Shown: piece after piece, positions 9,529-17,907 of the stretch | Position numbering within the stretch: position 1 is the first letter of the stretch | Layout: every line of letters starts with the position of its first letter | Assembly (NCBI GenBank): GCA_947502585.1 | Contig: CANNAV010000003.1 | Location: forward strand, 1-64,000 | Length of the DNA: 64,000 bases | Direction of reading: 5' to 3' | From: an uncultured Pseudovibrio sp. | GTDB taxonomy: Bacteria; Pseudomonadota; Alphaproteobacteria; Rhizobiales; Stappiaceae | Made by a program: the position numbers and the translations under genes | Notes under the pieces: generated by a model | Told to the model about the DNA's origin: nothing | The model's database searches: none | What the model saw: the letters and a program-made list of their open reading frames with translations, nothing else

Positions 9529-9559
9529 GGCATAACACTAACGTTTGCGTAAACGTCAA
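9529..9559 (-). promoter_or_regulatory. MerR-type promoter of the acyl-CoA dehydrogenase operon
   Basis: On the minus strand a -35 hexamer TTGACG (9559-9554) and a -10 hexamer TATGCC (9534-9529) are separated by 19 bases, the over-long spacing used by MerR-family activators. A perfect palindrome ACGTTTGCGTAAACGT (9541-9556) overlaps the -35 side. The motif resembles sites described for LiuR-type MerR regulators of branched-chain and fatty acid catabolism. A LiuR-like MerR gene lies at 11349-11795. Confidence 0.65.
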
Positions 9560-9741
9560 CTTGTGACGGAATATAGAGCGCCCTCGCGTCCACGGCAAGT
9601 TATACCCTAGTGTAATTTCTTAGGGGTGGGTACGTATCCGCGGAATCCTGCGATTTGCCCCCGATAACTTCCCGTGAAATTTTAGTATGCCCTGCCTCTC
9701 GCACTATGAAAGTGATCAGTTAACCTTGTCTGCCCCTCAAT

Positions 9742-10421
9742 TTAAAGCGAAAATATGGCGTGAAAGCGAGAATCGCCACTTTTGGAGAACTCGATTATTC
9801 GGCTCCTGTCCACACGTCTGGCCAGGCCTTGTTCCAGTACAAACGAAAGCAGGGAGGTTCCTGCAAGTTCTGCCAGATGCGACCGCCGTGCACTCCAGTC
9901 CAGGCAGGATTTGCACAAGGGCCGGCTCCTGGTCTCGTTGTCCGGTAACATCACGCCCAGTTCACTCGGAAAGGATCGTCCGTCTTCGGTCAGATGTATC
10001 TGCTCGCCGTCCTCCACCAAAAACGCCCGTGCCAGCAGACTGTCGTATGCCTTCACTCCATACTCCCCGGCCAGATGGTTGTAGCAAACACGGGCTTTGC
10101 GCAGGGCTGGCTTCTTTGGTCCGGTCCGCACACGCGTCATGCCTGAGTGCATGGCAATTCCGGTCATGGCCTCCAGCAAAGCTGAAACATCAGCATTGGC
10201 CAGATTGTAATACTTATGCCGCCCTGTTTGCGCAGAGTGATCAGTCCGGCCTCCGCTAGCCGTCTCAGATGAAAACTGGAGGTCTGTGGCGTGACACCGG
10301 CCTCCTGAGCCAGCTCGCTGGCGGTCAACGCCACGCCGGTCATAAGAGCCTGCAACATGTTCGCCCTTGCAGGATTTCCTATGAGCGTGGCAATCCCGGC
10401 AATATTCGGACCCTCTTTCAT
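9742..10421 (-). pseudogene. ArsR-type winged-helix regulator, frameshifted
   Basis: The N-terminal half (MKEGPNIAGIATLIGNPARA, then TASELAQEAGVTPQTSSFHL) is a clear ArsR winged helix. The C-terminal half (KARVCYNHLAGEYGV, then LCKSCLDWSARRSHLAELAG) continues the same family in another frame. The switch falls at 10219-10224, where one base is missing between the GG and CGG of QG|RHKYYNLANADVSALL; restoring it gives an uninterrupted protein of about 225 residues. The gene is divergent from the NIPSNAP pseudogene. If the frameshift is real, a truncated 85-residue protein with an intact DNA-binding domain may still be made. A sequencing error is the alternative. Confidence 0.8.
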
Positions 10422-10476
10422 GGGGCTCCCTTCGTCAATTTGTCGGATGACTATAGCACACACGCAGAATTAATTG

Positions 10477-10492
10477 TTCGATCATGATCGAA
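10477..10492. promoter_or_regulatory. Perfect 16-bp palindrome in a divergent promoter region
   Basis: TTCGATCATGATCGAA is a perfect inverted repeat in the 132-bp gap between the divergent ArsR-type gene and the NIPSNAP gene. Size, symmetry and position fit an operator for the adjacent ArsR-type regulator; this is an inference. Confidence 0.6.
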
Positions 10493-10553
10493 ATAATAGC
10501 GCAGATCAGCTTGCTACACCGGAGACATCGAAAACCTGAACCGGAGATTTATT

Positions 10554-10873
10554 GTGCTCACCTATGTCATCCGCTAACAAAGTGACCCACGAAAAAGGCA
10601 GAATTCCCACTGGATGCACGCAATCGGGGCCAGGCGATCCCGCGCTGTGGAGCAGACTTGACTGGCTATTACGCCCTTCATGAAGGTTCCACTACATTGG
10701 CCTATGGCATCTGCAATGTGCAAAGCTTGGCTCACTATGAAGAATACAGAGCCGCTCGTGTAAATGACCCGCTCGGGCGCGAAAACTATGAGTTCGCTAT
10801 GAGAGAGAAGTTCCTCCTGAAAGAAGACATAACATTTCTCAGCCTTGCATCCACGCCGCATGCAAAGCCGTAA
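10554..10873 (+). pseudogene. NIPSNAP family protein, broken by a stop and a frameshift
   Basis: A GTG at 10554 with GGAG seven bases upstream starts VLTYVIR, which hits a TAA at 10575 where related proteins have a Tyr. The family pattern resumes one frame over as TKKAEFPLDARNRGQAIPRC and continues GADLTGYYALHEGSTTLAYG to the normal end FLSLASTPHAKP at 10873. The join near GACCCACG lacks one base. So the gene carries one nonsense change and one single-base deletion. The intact protein would have about 106 residues. NIPSNAP proteins adopt a dimeric alpha/beta-barrel fold; their enzymatic role is uncertain. Confidence 0.75.
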
Positions 10874-10902
10874 TCGCCATATAAGCCGTGAGAGTTCCCA
10901 GT

Positions 10903-11209
10903 ATGATTGCCGTTATCTTTGAAGCTGAACCCTTTGCAAACCACAAAGCCAGCTATCTGGATGTGGCCGCCACAATTAAGCCTGAACTGGAGAAGATCCT
11001 AGGGGTTATCTGCGTTGAGCGCTTTCAGAGCCTCGCCAATCCTGAGAAATTTGTCACTGTCATTTTTTGAGGATGAGGAAGCTGTGACGTGCTTGTGCAC
11101 TCATGAGCAGCATCAGGAGGCACAGCAGCTGGGAAAAAATGAATATTTCCAGAAGTATCGCATCCGCGTGGCAAGCGTTTTGCGAGATTATGGTTTGGAG
11201 AAGAAATAG
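10903..11209 (+). pseudogene. Antibiotic biosynthesis monooxygenase-fold protein, frameshifted
   Basis: The first part MIAVIFEAEPFANHKASYLD to NPEKFV and the second part LSFFEDEEAVTCLCTHEQHQ to RVASVLRDYGLEKK belong to one small ABM-fold protein of about 100 residues. They lie in different frames; the switch is at 11057-11066, near GTCACTGTCATTTTTTGAGG, and equals one extra base or two missing bases. It follows the NIPSNAP pseudogene by 29 bases on the same strand, as if in one operon. ABM proteins are small dimeric oxygenases or related enzymes; no substrate can be inferred. Confidence 0.75.
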
Positions 11210-11310
11210 ATTAAGAAAGTTCGTGAGGTTTGCTGGCATTTTATAGGAGAAAAATATTGAACGTATTCTTCATGAATAAATTCAGGCGCCTGGGGGCGGC
11301 CAAGAATAAA

Positions 11311-11349
11311 GGTGGTGGGGTAAAATCCCCACCGGACCAGGCTGAAAAT
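11311..11349 (-). terminator. Hairpins after the MerR gene
   Basis: Read on the minus strand, two hairpins follow in close succession. One (arms GGCTGA and TCAGCC) overlaps the stop codon. The other has arms GGTGGGG and CCCCACC and is followed by a weak T-rich stretch (CCTTTATTCTT). Probably the transcription terminator of the MerR gene. Confidence 0.5.
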
Positions 11350-11795
11350 CAGCCCGTTTTTTCGTGCAGCATACCCTCAACAATCGTGACGGTTCTTTGC
11401 AGGTCTTCAATCGCTTCATCAATGTTAGCGCGCTGACCTTCAAGCACTTTTATCTGCTCCTGAAAGCGGACCAGTGCCACTTCAAGCTGAGTGACCTGAC
11501 CGTCACGCAGGTCATAAAGATCCAGCATACTGCGGATTTCGGTGAGAGAAAAACCAACACGCTTTCCCATCAAAACCAACTTAAGACGCGCACGATCCCG
11601 TCGGTTATATATGCGATTAAGACCGTCACGCTTAGGATTCAAAAGGCCTTTGTCCTCGTAAAACCGAAGAGTGCGGAGGGTAACATCAAATTCTTTTGCC
11701 AGGTCACCAATGGTAAACTGTGTCTTCTTTCCCTTACCCAGCTCATTGGCAACAACATCAACAATCATCTCATTGATATGTAGGGCTTCGCTCAT
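11349..11795 (-). CDS. MerR family regulator, LiuR-like
   Basis: A 148-residue regulator. The N-terminal MerR winged helix is clear: FTIGDLAKEFDVTLRTLRFY (about 27-46) followed by EDKGLLNPKRDGLNRIYNRR. A coiled-coil dimerisation helix with RVGFSLTEIRSMLDLYDLRD and repeated Q/E/L heptads ends the protein. It lacks the cysteines of metal-sensing MerR proteins. The sequence style matches alphaproteobacterial LiuR-like regulators of branched-chain amino acid and fatty acid catabolism, and the beta-oxidation promoter at 9529-9559 has MerR geometry, so regulation of that operon is a reasonable inference. An upstream GTG at 11846 is in frame but has no ribosome site and abuts a palindrome. Confidence 0.85.
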   Translation of the reverse strand: MSEALHINEMIVDVVANELGKGKKTQFTIGDLAKEFDVTLRTLRFYEDKGLLNPKRDGLNRIYNRRDRARLKLVLMGKRVGFSLTEIRSMLDLYDLRDGQVTQLEVALVRFQEQIKVLEGQRANIDEAIEDLQRTVTIVEGMLHEKTG

Positions 11796-11846
11796 CTGCT
11801 TGACCTGTTCTTTTTTGCTCTCACAGGTGTCTTTAATGTACGACAC

Positions 11847-12282
11847 CCGTACTTAAGTACATTCTTACTTAAGCACATGCTAAATGATGCAACGCGCAAT
11901 TTCTAATAGGTTTATACATTGTCAAGAACACTTAGGTCCAGTGTGTTCGGCTTGATAACCCCTAATTCGAGCAGATCGGAACAAGAATTATTTTCATGAG
12001 TTTGTTCCATGCCCAGTGAAATAATAGGGTATCAGCACGATTACCGCTACAATTCACATTCCCTGGGGCTCTATACGCAGAATTCGCGCTATTAACCCGC
12101 TATTTACCCTAAGTGGTAAAAAACTAGTCCTGCAAGTTTTAGGGTCGGTCCAAAACCGCAAAGTGATTCGTTCCTATCCCACTCACATGCCGCGTAAGGT
12201 GGTTGACGTATATTTTGTAATGTGGATGGGCAGGGAAGGACGGCAATGCGCGGGCCGGACATTTTTATGAGGCCTTTCAGGC
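11847..12282. other. Intergenic region between MerR and PodJ-like genes
   Basis: Apart from the TACTTAAG repeats, the region is AT-rich and holds no recognised gene. Near the PodJ-like gene, TTAA-N7-TTTA at 12092-12106 is one mismatch away from the CtrA consensus TTAA-N7-TTAA; CtrA-family control of polarity genes is known in alphaproteobacteria, so this is a weak candidate site. Confidence 0.4.
11849..11876. promoter_or_regulatory. Palindromic repeat upstream of the MerR gene
   Basis: GTACTTAAGTAC (11849-11860) is a perfect 12-bp palindrome and a second TACTTAAG follows at 11866-11873. The pair lies upstream of the MerR gene and probably marks its promoter or operator. The motif differs from the palindrome at the acyl-CoA dehydrogenase promoter, so it need not bind the same regulator. 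Confidence 0.5.
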
Positions 12283-15200
12283 ATGTCTTGGAATGAACCA
12301 GAGTTTGGAAAATCTGCTGCGGACAAGTCCTGTAGTGAAGAGCTGGATGCAGACCACGTAAAGTGGCTGGAGGAAATCGGAATGGCGCAACATAATCCTG
12401 CAGCAGCAAGGTATGCAGCGCATTCTCCTTATTCTGACGAATTTGGTACAGCGGCACAGCAACCCGACGGTCAGCCTCATCCAAAGTCTCAGGAAGAGGC
12501 AATGAATGAAGTGGCACAGGCATTAGGACGCCTGATGCAGTCTGAACAAGGTCGTGCGCCACGCGGGCATACTGAGCCACAACCGCGCGCCCGTGATCCA
12601 CATGCGCCGATGACGCGTGCCCGTGATACTAACATTCGTGATCCATGGCACCGGTCTGACCTGAGAGCTGGCCTCGGCCCGTCCACAAGCCCGCATGCCT
12701 GTGGAGATCAGTACGATCCCTGTGTTGACCGGAATCTGCATGTGCGCACTGACATTTCGCGTGATCCGTTCATGCACAGGCGCCCACCAGTGATGCAGAG
12801 ACAGGAACAGGCTCCATTGCCTCATGCTCCTGAAGCCTACGCATCACAGCGCGGCGCCCAGCCATACGCTGGACCTGCACCAATGCAGCCGTGTGTGCAC
12901 CGGCCATCTGCAAATCCTGTAACCCCTGCGGAGCCGAAAAAGCAGGAATGGGCTGCGCCGGTTGCCAGGCAGGAAAAAGATCCGGCAGCCGAAAACTCCA
13001 GGGTAAAGCGCATCAGCTCCGTGCTGGATGCTCTGAACGCCCTGGATGAACGCCTGAACTCCCTTGCTCATAACGAAAATGAAAAAGGGGGAAGTGTTCC
13101 GCCGAAAGCTGAAATTGCGGAGCCTGTGCAGGAACCCGAACCTGCACCTATGGAGCAGGGCCGCGCACCGGCATCACATGACTATGCTTTTCCGCCCGTC
13201 ACTCAGATGGAGCCTCGCTTTAACACAGGTGCAATACCACACGGTGTAGAAGCACGGCAAAACCAGCGGCCGGCAGCACCGCAGACTGCACAGACGGCAC
13301 AGTACTCTGAGCTCAACGCAATGATTGATGGGCACTTCAGGCAGCTGGCCAGTCGTCTTGATACGTTGCGTGAACCGGATGAAGCGCGCTTCGAGCAGTT
13401 ACATGATGGCATGCAGACACAGCTTAACAGCCTGCGCGATGAGATGATGGACCGCACCTTTGATAATCGTTCGCAGCTCTCCGAAATTATCGGGCGCCTG
13501 CGGGATGAAGAGGGCAACGGCCTGTTGCTCAAAGAATTGCGCTACGAGCTGGAGCAGATGAAGTCTGCGCTGTCCCGCTCTGATATTGAGGACAGCCTGA
13601 ATGTTCTGGGCATGGCTCATGCATCCATACAGTCTCGCCTGGATGCGCTGGCAGAAAAAAATGTTGATCCGGCGATTTATGAGAACCTGTCTGAGCGTAT
13701 GGCAGAGGTGGAAAACCAGATCCGCCAGTTGCCACGTGTTGATCAGCTCAATGGGCTGGAAAACCGTTTGTCTTCCATAGGTGACCGTCTGGAAGATGTT
13801 TTGCTTCGCTCCGGCACCGCTGGTCTGGAAGTTGTCCGCGATGAAGTTGCTGAGCTGAGAAAAGTCATTGATCGTCTGGGCTCAGGCCGCATGATCCATG
13901 ATGTGGATCAGCGCATCCGGTTCCTGACAGCCCGCATGGATGAACTGGACCACTTCTCCGCCATTCAGCGCGATATCCAGTCTCGCCTCAGCAGCGTTGA
14001 AACACGCTTGCCGGATGGTGAAGTGATTGACCGCCTGCATGGCCGCTTGGACTCCATCTCCAGTATTTTGGCTGATGGACCGGGAAACGCTGGCAACAGC
14101 GATCAGCTGAACCGCCTGGAAGACCGCCTTTCTGATATCGGCCATAAGCTGGACCGTATGGAGAAAAGCCCGGACGCCTCAACCGACCTGGATCAGGCGT
14201 TCTCTTCCATCGAAGGACGCCTTGATCTTCTTTGCAACAAGGTGGATGACATCGAAGTCCGTCTGGCGGAAACGTCCTTCGAGGTTGCTCTGAACAAGAA
14301 CGAAAGTGCCGCTCTTGCCCGTCTTGAACAACGTGTGATGACGCTGACCCGGTTGGTCGAAGACAGCGCACATGTCGGCCCCTCTGACAAAGCGATTTCT
14401 ATGATCCGTGCTGAAATCGCAGAACTGCGCGGTCACATTGGTGCCCTGGCAACCTCTGGTGATATTGAAACCCGGTTGCAGGAGCTGGCTGCAACCATCT
14501 CCAGCCCGTCAGGCCTGTCCTCTGATGTACAGATTGACCGTCTGGAACAGCAGATTGCAGACCTTTCGCACAAGCTGGATATGTCTGAGACCCAAATTGG
14601 CGCAATCAGCAATCTGGAAAACAGCTTCGGGACCATCGAACAGGAAATCAAAAGCCTTCACACCGACATGGTGGATAAGGCAGAGCAGATCGCACAGGAT
14701 GCAGTAAAGGCTGCAGCAGACAATCGGGCTCTGGGCAATGGTGCAGGGCAAGGTGAAGCTGTTGAAGCCGCCATTTCTGCATTGCGCCTCGATCTGCAGT
14801 CACTGCTGGAAGCATCCGGTCAGAAAGACGATGTAGACCAGAATGCTCTGCAAGATCTGCGGGATGTTCTGGGCACTATTTCCCATCGTCTGGAAAATCT
14901 GGAAAGCATCCGCAAGGCCATTGGTAACACCGAGATTTCCCAGGAACACCAGAAGCTGGTTGGGGACACGCAGATCAGCAGTATTCTGGGAGCCTTCACC
15001 ACGGGTCGTAAGGGAAACCCAGCTGAACCGGAAAGCCCGCGCAACCGTAAAGGAGATTTCATCGCAGCAGCACGCCGTGCTGCAAAAGAAGCTGCAAAAG
15101 AAGCAAAATCGACCAGGCAGGAAGAAACCAGGCCTGCATCCGGGACAAGCAAAGCACCAGAACGGGCACGTCGTCTGCGTGACTATATCAGCCCGGCCCG

Positions 15201-16818
15201 GACTGCGACTATCGAGGTCCCTGAAAATCTGCGCGCAAAAAAGGCAGCTGCAACCGCAGAGGTTCTAAGCAAGATTCAGGTGGCCGAAGAGCCTGTTTCC
15301 CTGAGACCAGAAGACATCATAAAAGAGGCAGAGACTAAGGTAAAAGAGCCCTGTAATGTGTCTGCTGCACCGGTCGAACCGGGCAAGGTTGAAACGGAAA
15401 CAAAAGGTCAGAAGAAAGAAAGTAAATCAAGCCGTCGCCGCGCAATCATGCTGGCAGCAGCAGCTCTTCTTCTCACCATCGGCACGTTGCAGGTGTTCAG
15501 CTCCGGTTTGTTCTCCAGCTCAGAAGGCGTTGAAACAGCAGGGTCTTACACACGGCCAGGCATCCTGGCGCAAGAGGCGCAAATACCGGGCAAAGACAAC
15601 TCCTTTCTGCTTAGCGGTGACGTAGACGCGATTACAGCACCTGATGTTGTGAACAACGTATCTTCCATGCCGTCCGGGTCAGAGTTACCCTCACCCGTCA
15701 GCTCCACAAGCATCTGGCAATCCGGTTCCGCGACCGCACCGTCTGAACCAACCAAAGAGTTGATCTTTGGTGACGCAACCGACATTGGCGCGGCAACCGG
15801 CAAAGCACAGCCAACTCAAAAAATCGCCTCCAATGTGACCGCCTATCCGGTCACAACAGCAAGCGCTGCGGCCACACAGGCGACGGCCTCAGGGTTTGGC
15901 GAGCAGGTGACACCAATAACTCCGCAACAACCGGTTCAGCAAATTGTTCCAACACAGTCAGCTTACGACCTGCCGTATGCAATTGGCCCGATTGATCTGC
16001 GCAAAGCAGCTGCCACTGGTGAAGCTGCGGCACAGTTCGAAGTAGCGCGCCGCTACACAGAAGGCAATCTGGTTCCGGCCGATCTGGGAGCTGCAGCGGA
16101 CTGGTACCGCAAAGCGGCTGCGCAAGGTCTGGCGCCTGCGCAGTACCGCTTGGGCAGTTTCTATGAAAAAGGCCGCGGTGTTGAAAAAGATCTTGCACAG
16201 GCCCGTGACTGGTATTCTCTGGCAGCCGCGCAAGGCAATATCAAAGCTATGCACAACCTCGCTGTTCTCTTCATAGAGGGCATTGAAGAGGAACCGGATT
16301 ACACTTCTGCCGCCAAATGGTTCCGCACCGCTGCTGATCATGGCGTAGCAGACAGCAAATTCAACCTTGCAATTCTTGCAGGGCGGGGTCTTGGCATGAA
16401 GCAGGATATGGTTGAAAGCTACAAATGGTTTGCTCTGGCAGCTCTGCAAGGCGATGAGGACGCCGCCGCAAAACGCGATGAAGTTGCTGCAAGGCTGACA
16501 ATACACCAGCTCGAACGGGCACTGGAAGCGGTTGCTGCCTATCAGATGATACCGGTTGATCCTGCAGCAAATATAGTTGAGATCAACACCAGGTGGTCCG
16601 GGCAGTCGAAAGCCACAGTTTCACATGCCGGTTCTCCATCTGTGAAAAAAATACAGCAAGCCCTGCTCAATATGGGGTATGATCCAGGGAACCCGGATGG
16701 TGTAATGGGTCCTAATACACGGCGCGCAATCAGGAGTTTTCAGGCGCATCTGGGAATGGAAGCAACGGGTGAACCTGACGGGCACCTGATGATGGCACTT
16801 GCCTCACAGGCCATATAA
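12283..16818 (+). CDS. podJ: PodJ-like polar localization factor with Sel1 repeats and peptidoglycan-binding domain
   Basis: A 1511-residue protein with the PodJ architecture. Residues 1-340 are low-complexity and Pro/Gln/Arg-rich. Residues 350-890 form long coiled coils with repeated 'RLDxL' and 'LExRLSxIGxxLD' units. A single membrane segment lies at about 1054-1075 (IMLAAAALLLTIGTLQVFSS). At least four Sel1-type repeats follow at about 1243-1400 (for example AADWYRKAAAQGLAPAQYRL), and a C-terminal peptidoglycan-binding domain at about 1452-1509 (DGVMGPNTRRAIRSFQAHLG). The long part is cytoplasmic and the repeats periplasmic. PodJ recruits polarity and division factors at a cell pole. The N-terminus differs from better-known PodJ proteins, so orthology is likely but not certain. 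Confidence 0.8.
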   Translation: MSWNEPEFGKSAADKSCSEELDADHVKWLEEIGMAQHNPAAARYAAHSPYSDEFGTAAQQPDGQPHPKSQEEAMNEVAQALGRLMQSEQGRAPRGHTEPQPRARDPHAPMTRARDTNIRDPWHRSDLRAGLGPSTSPHACGDQYDPCVDRNLHVRTDISRDPFMHRRPPVMQRQEQAPLPHAPEAYASQRGAQPYAGPAPMQPCVHRPSANPVTPAEPKKQEWAAPVARQEKDPAAENSRVKRISSVLDALNALDERLNSLAHNENEKGGSVPPKAEIAEPVQEPEPAPMEQGRAPASHDYAFPPVTQMEPRFNTGAIPHGVEARQNQRPAAPQTAQTAQYSELNAMIDGHFRQLASRLDTLREPDEARFEQLHDGMQTQLNSLRDEMMDRTFDNRSQLSEIIGRLRDEEGNGLLLKELRYELEQMKSALSRSDIEDSLNVLGMAHASIQSRLDALAEKNVDPAIYENLSERMAEVENQIRQLPRVDQLNGLENRLSSIGDRLEDVLLRSGTAGLEVVRDEVAELRKVIDRLGSGRMIHDVDQRIRFLTARMDELDHFSAIQRDIQSRLSSVETRLPDGEVIDRLHGRLDSISSILADGPGNAGNSDQLNRLEDRLSDIGHKLDRMEKSPDASTDLDQAFSSIEGRLDLLCNKVDDIEVRLAETSFEVALNKNESAALARLEQRVMTLTRLVEDSAHVGPSDKAISMIRAEIAELRGHIGALATSGDIETRLQELAATISSPSGLSSDVQIDRLEQQIADLSHKLDMSETQIGAISNLENSFGTIEQEIKSLHTDMVDKAEQIAQDAVKAAADNRALGNGAGQGEAVEAAISALRLDLQSLLEASGQKDDVDQNALQDLRDVLGTISHRLENLESIRKAIGNTEISQEHQKLVGDTQISSILGAFTTGRKGNPAEPESPRNRKGDFIAAARRAAKEAAKEAKSTRQEETRPASGTSKAPERARRLRDYISPARTATIEVPENLRAKKAAATAEVLSKIQVAEEPVSLRPEDIIKEAETKVKEPCNVSAAPVEPGKVETETKGQKKESKSSRRRAIMLAAAALLLTIGTLQVFSSGLFSSSEGVETAGSYTRPGILAQEAQIPGKDNSFLLSGDVDAITAPDVVNNVSSMPSGSELPSPVSSTSIWQSGSATAPSEPTKELIFGDATDIGAATGKAQPTQKIASNVTAYPVTTASAAATQATASGFGEQVTPITPQQPVQQIVPTQSAYDLPYAIGPIDLRKAAATGEAAAQFEVARRYTEGNLVPADLGAAADWYRKAAAQGLAPAQYRLGSFYEKGRGVEKDLAQARDWYSLAAAQGNIKAMHNLAVLFIEGIEEEPDYTSAAKWFRTAADHGVADSKFNLAILAGRGLGMKQDMVESYKWFALAALQGDEDAAAKRDEVAARLTIHQLERALEAVAAYQMIPVDPAANIVEINTRWSGQSKATVSHAGSPSVKKIQQALLNMGYDPGNPDGVMGPNTRRAIRSFQAHLGMEATGEPDGHLMMALASQAI

Positions 16819-16959
16819 TCGCCTGTTACCAGGGGATTTCTGGTTAGATTTGCACTTGCTGCTCCACGTAGATTGACAGAGCGTTCGGAAAGGCGCTTAA
16901 CACTCTACAATGTTGTTGGATAAAAGGTGACTCGGGGCGCACAAAGTCAAGTCACCTGA

Positions 16960-17907
16960 GTGACCCGCGGTGCTATTTTGCAGATCTATCTACCCATTGC
17001 AGAACTGCCGATTAATGTCTTCATGATCTTTGCCATGGGCGGAACCGTCGGGTTCCTCTCAGGGCTATTCGGCATTGGCGGCGGCTTCCTGCTCACGCCA
17101 CTGCTTATTTTCTCCGGAATTCCGCCAGCCGTCTCTGTTGCAACCGTCACCACACAGATCGTTGCATCCTCGGCTTCCGGCGTTTTGTCATACTGGCGCA
17201 AAGCTGGTATCGATTTCAAACTTGCCGGTGTCCTGCTGTGTTCGGGTATTGTTGGCTCGGCAGTCGGTGTCTGGCTCTTCGGCATCCTGCGTAGTCTGGG
17301 GCAGCTTGATCTGGTGATTTCGCTGGCCTACGTCACGTTCCTTGGCACCATCGGTGTGTTAATGCTGGGTGAATCCATGAAGGCCATTATGCGCCGCAAA
17401 AGCGGAGAAGCACCTGTTGGCCGCAAACCAGGGCAACACAACTGGGTGCATGGCCTGCCGTTCAAGATCCGCTTTCGCCGTTCCAGACTCTATGTGAGCG
17501 TCATCCCGATCTTCGGCATTGGCAGCTCTATTGGTTTCCTCGGCTCCGTCCTCGGTATTGGCGGCGGCTTCATGATGGTGCCTGCGCTCATCTATTTGCT
17601 GCGCGTACCAGCCAACATCGTCATCGGTACCTCCCTGCTGCAGATTCTGGGCACCATGGCCGTGGCGACCTTTCTGCATGCCATCAACACTCAGTCCGTT
17701 GATATCGTGCTCGCACTGACGCTCATGATCGGCGGCGTGATTGGCGCTCAGTTTGGCGCTCAGGTGGGGCAGAGCATGCGCGGAGAGCATCTGCGCCTTG
17801 GTCTCGGCTTGCTGGTGCTGCTTGTTGGTCTGCGCTTTGCGTTCAATCTTATTGTTGAACCGGAAGATCTCTATTCCGTCAGCGTGATTGAGGGGGCAGT
17901 CAAATGA
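16960..17907 (+). CDS. TauE/SafE family sulfite exporter-type permease
   Basis: A 315-residue, very hydrophobic protein with the internal duplication typical of TauE/SafE: GFLSGLFGIGGGFLLTPLLI (about 29-48) and GFLGSVLGIGGGFMMVPALI (about 194-213). These Gly-rich motifs close the first helix of each half. The family exports or imports organosulfur and other small anions across the inner membrane. The GTG at 16960 has no clear ribosome site, and a TTG at 16978 is equally plausible. The next gene overlaps the stop by four bases, so the two are translationally coupled. The substrate is unknown. Confidence 0.88.
   Translation: MTRGAILQIYLPIAELPINVFMIFAMGGTVGFLSGLFGIGGGFLLTPLLIFSGIPPAVSVATVTTQIVASSASGVLSYWRKAGIDFKLAGVLLCSGIVGSAVGVWLFGILRSLGQLDLVISLAYVTFLGTIGVLMLGESMKAIMRRKSGEAPVGRKPGQHNWVHGLPFKIRFRRSRLYVSVIPIFGIGSSIGFLGSVLGIGGGFMMVPALIYLLRVPANIVIGTSLLQILGTMAVATFLHAINTQSVDIVLALTLMIGGVIGAQFGAQVGQSMRGEHLRLGLGLLVLLVGLRFAFNLIVEPEDLYSVSVIEGAVK

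Noticed and set aside
11230-11436. Plus-strand 68-codon frame over the MerR terminator
   Set aside because: It crosses two hairpins and the end of the MerR gene and has no recognisable feature.
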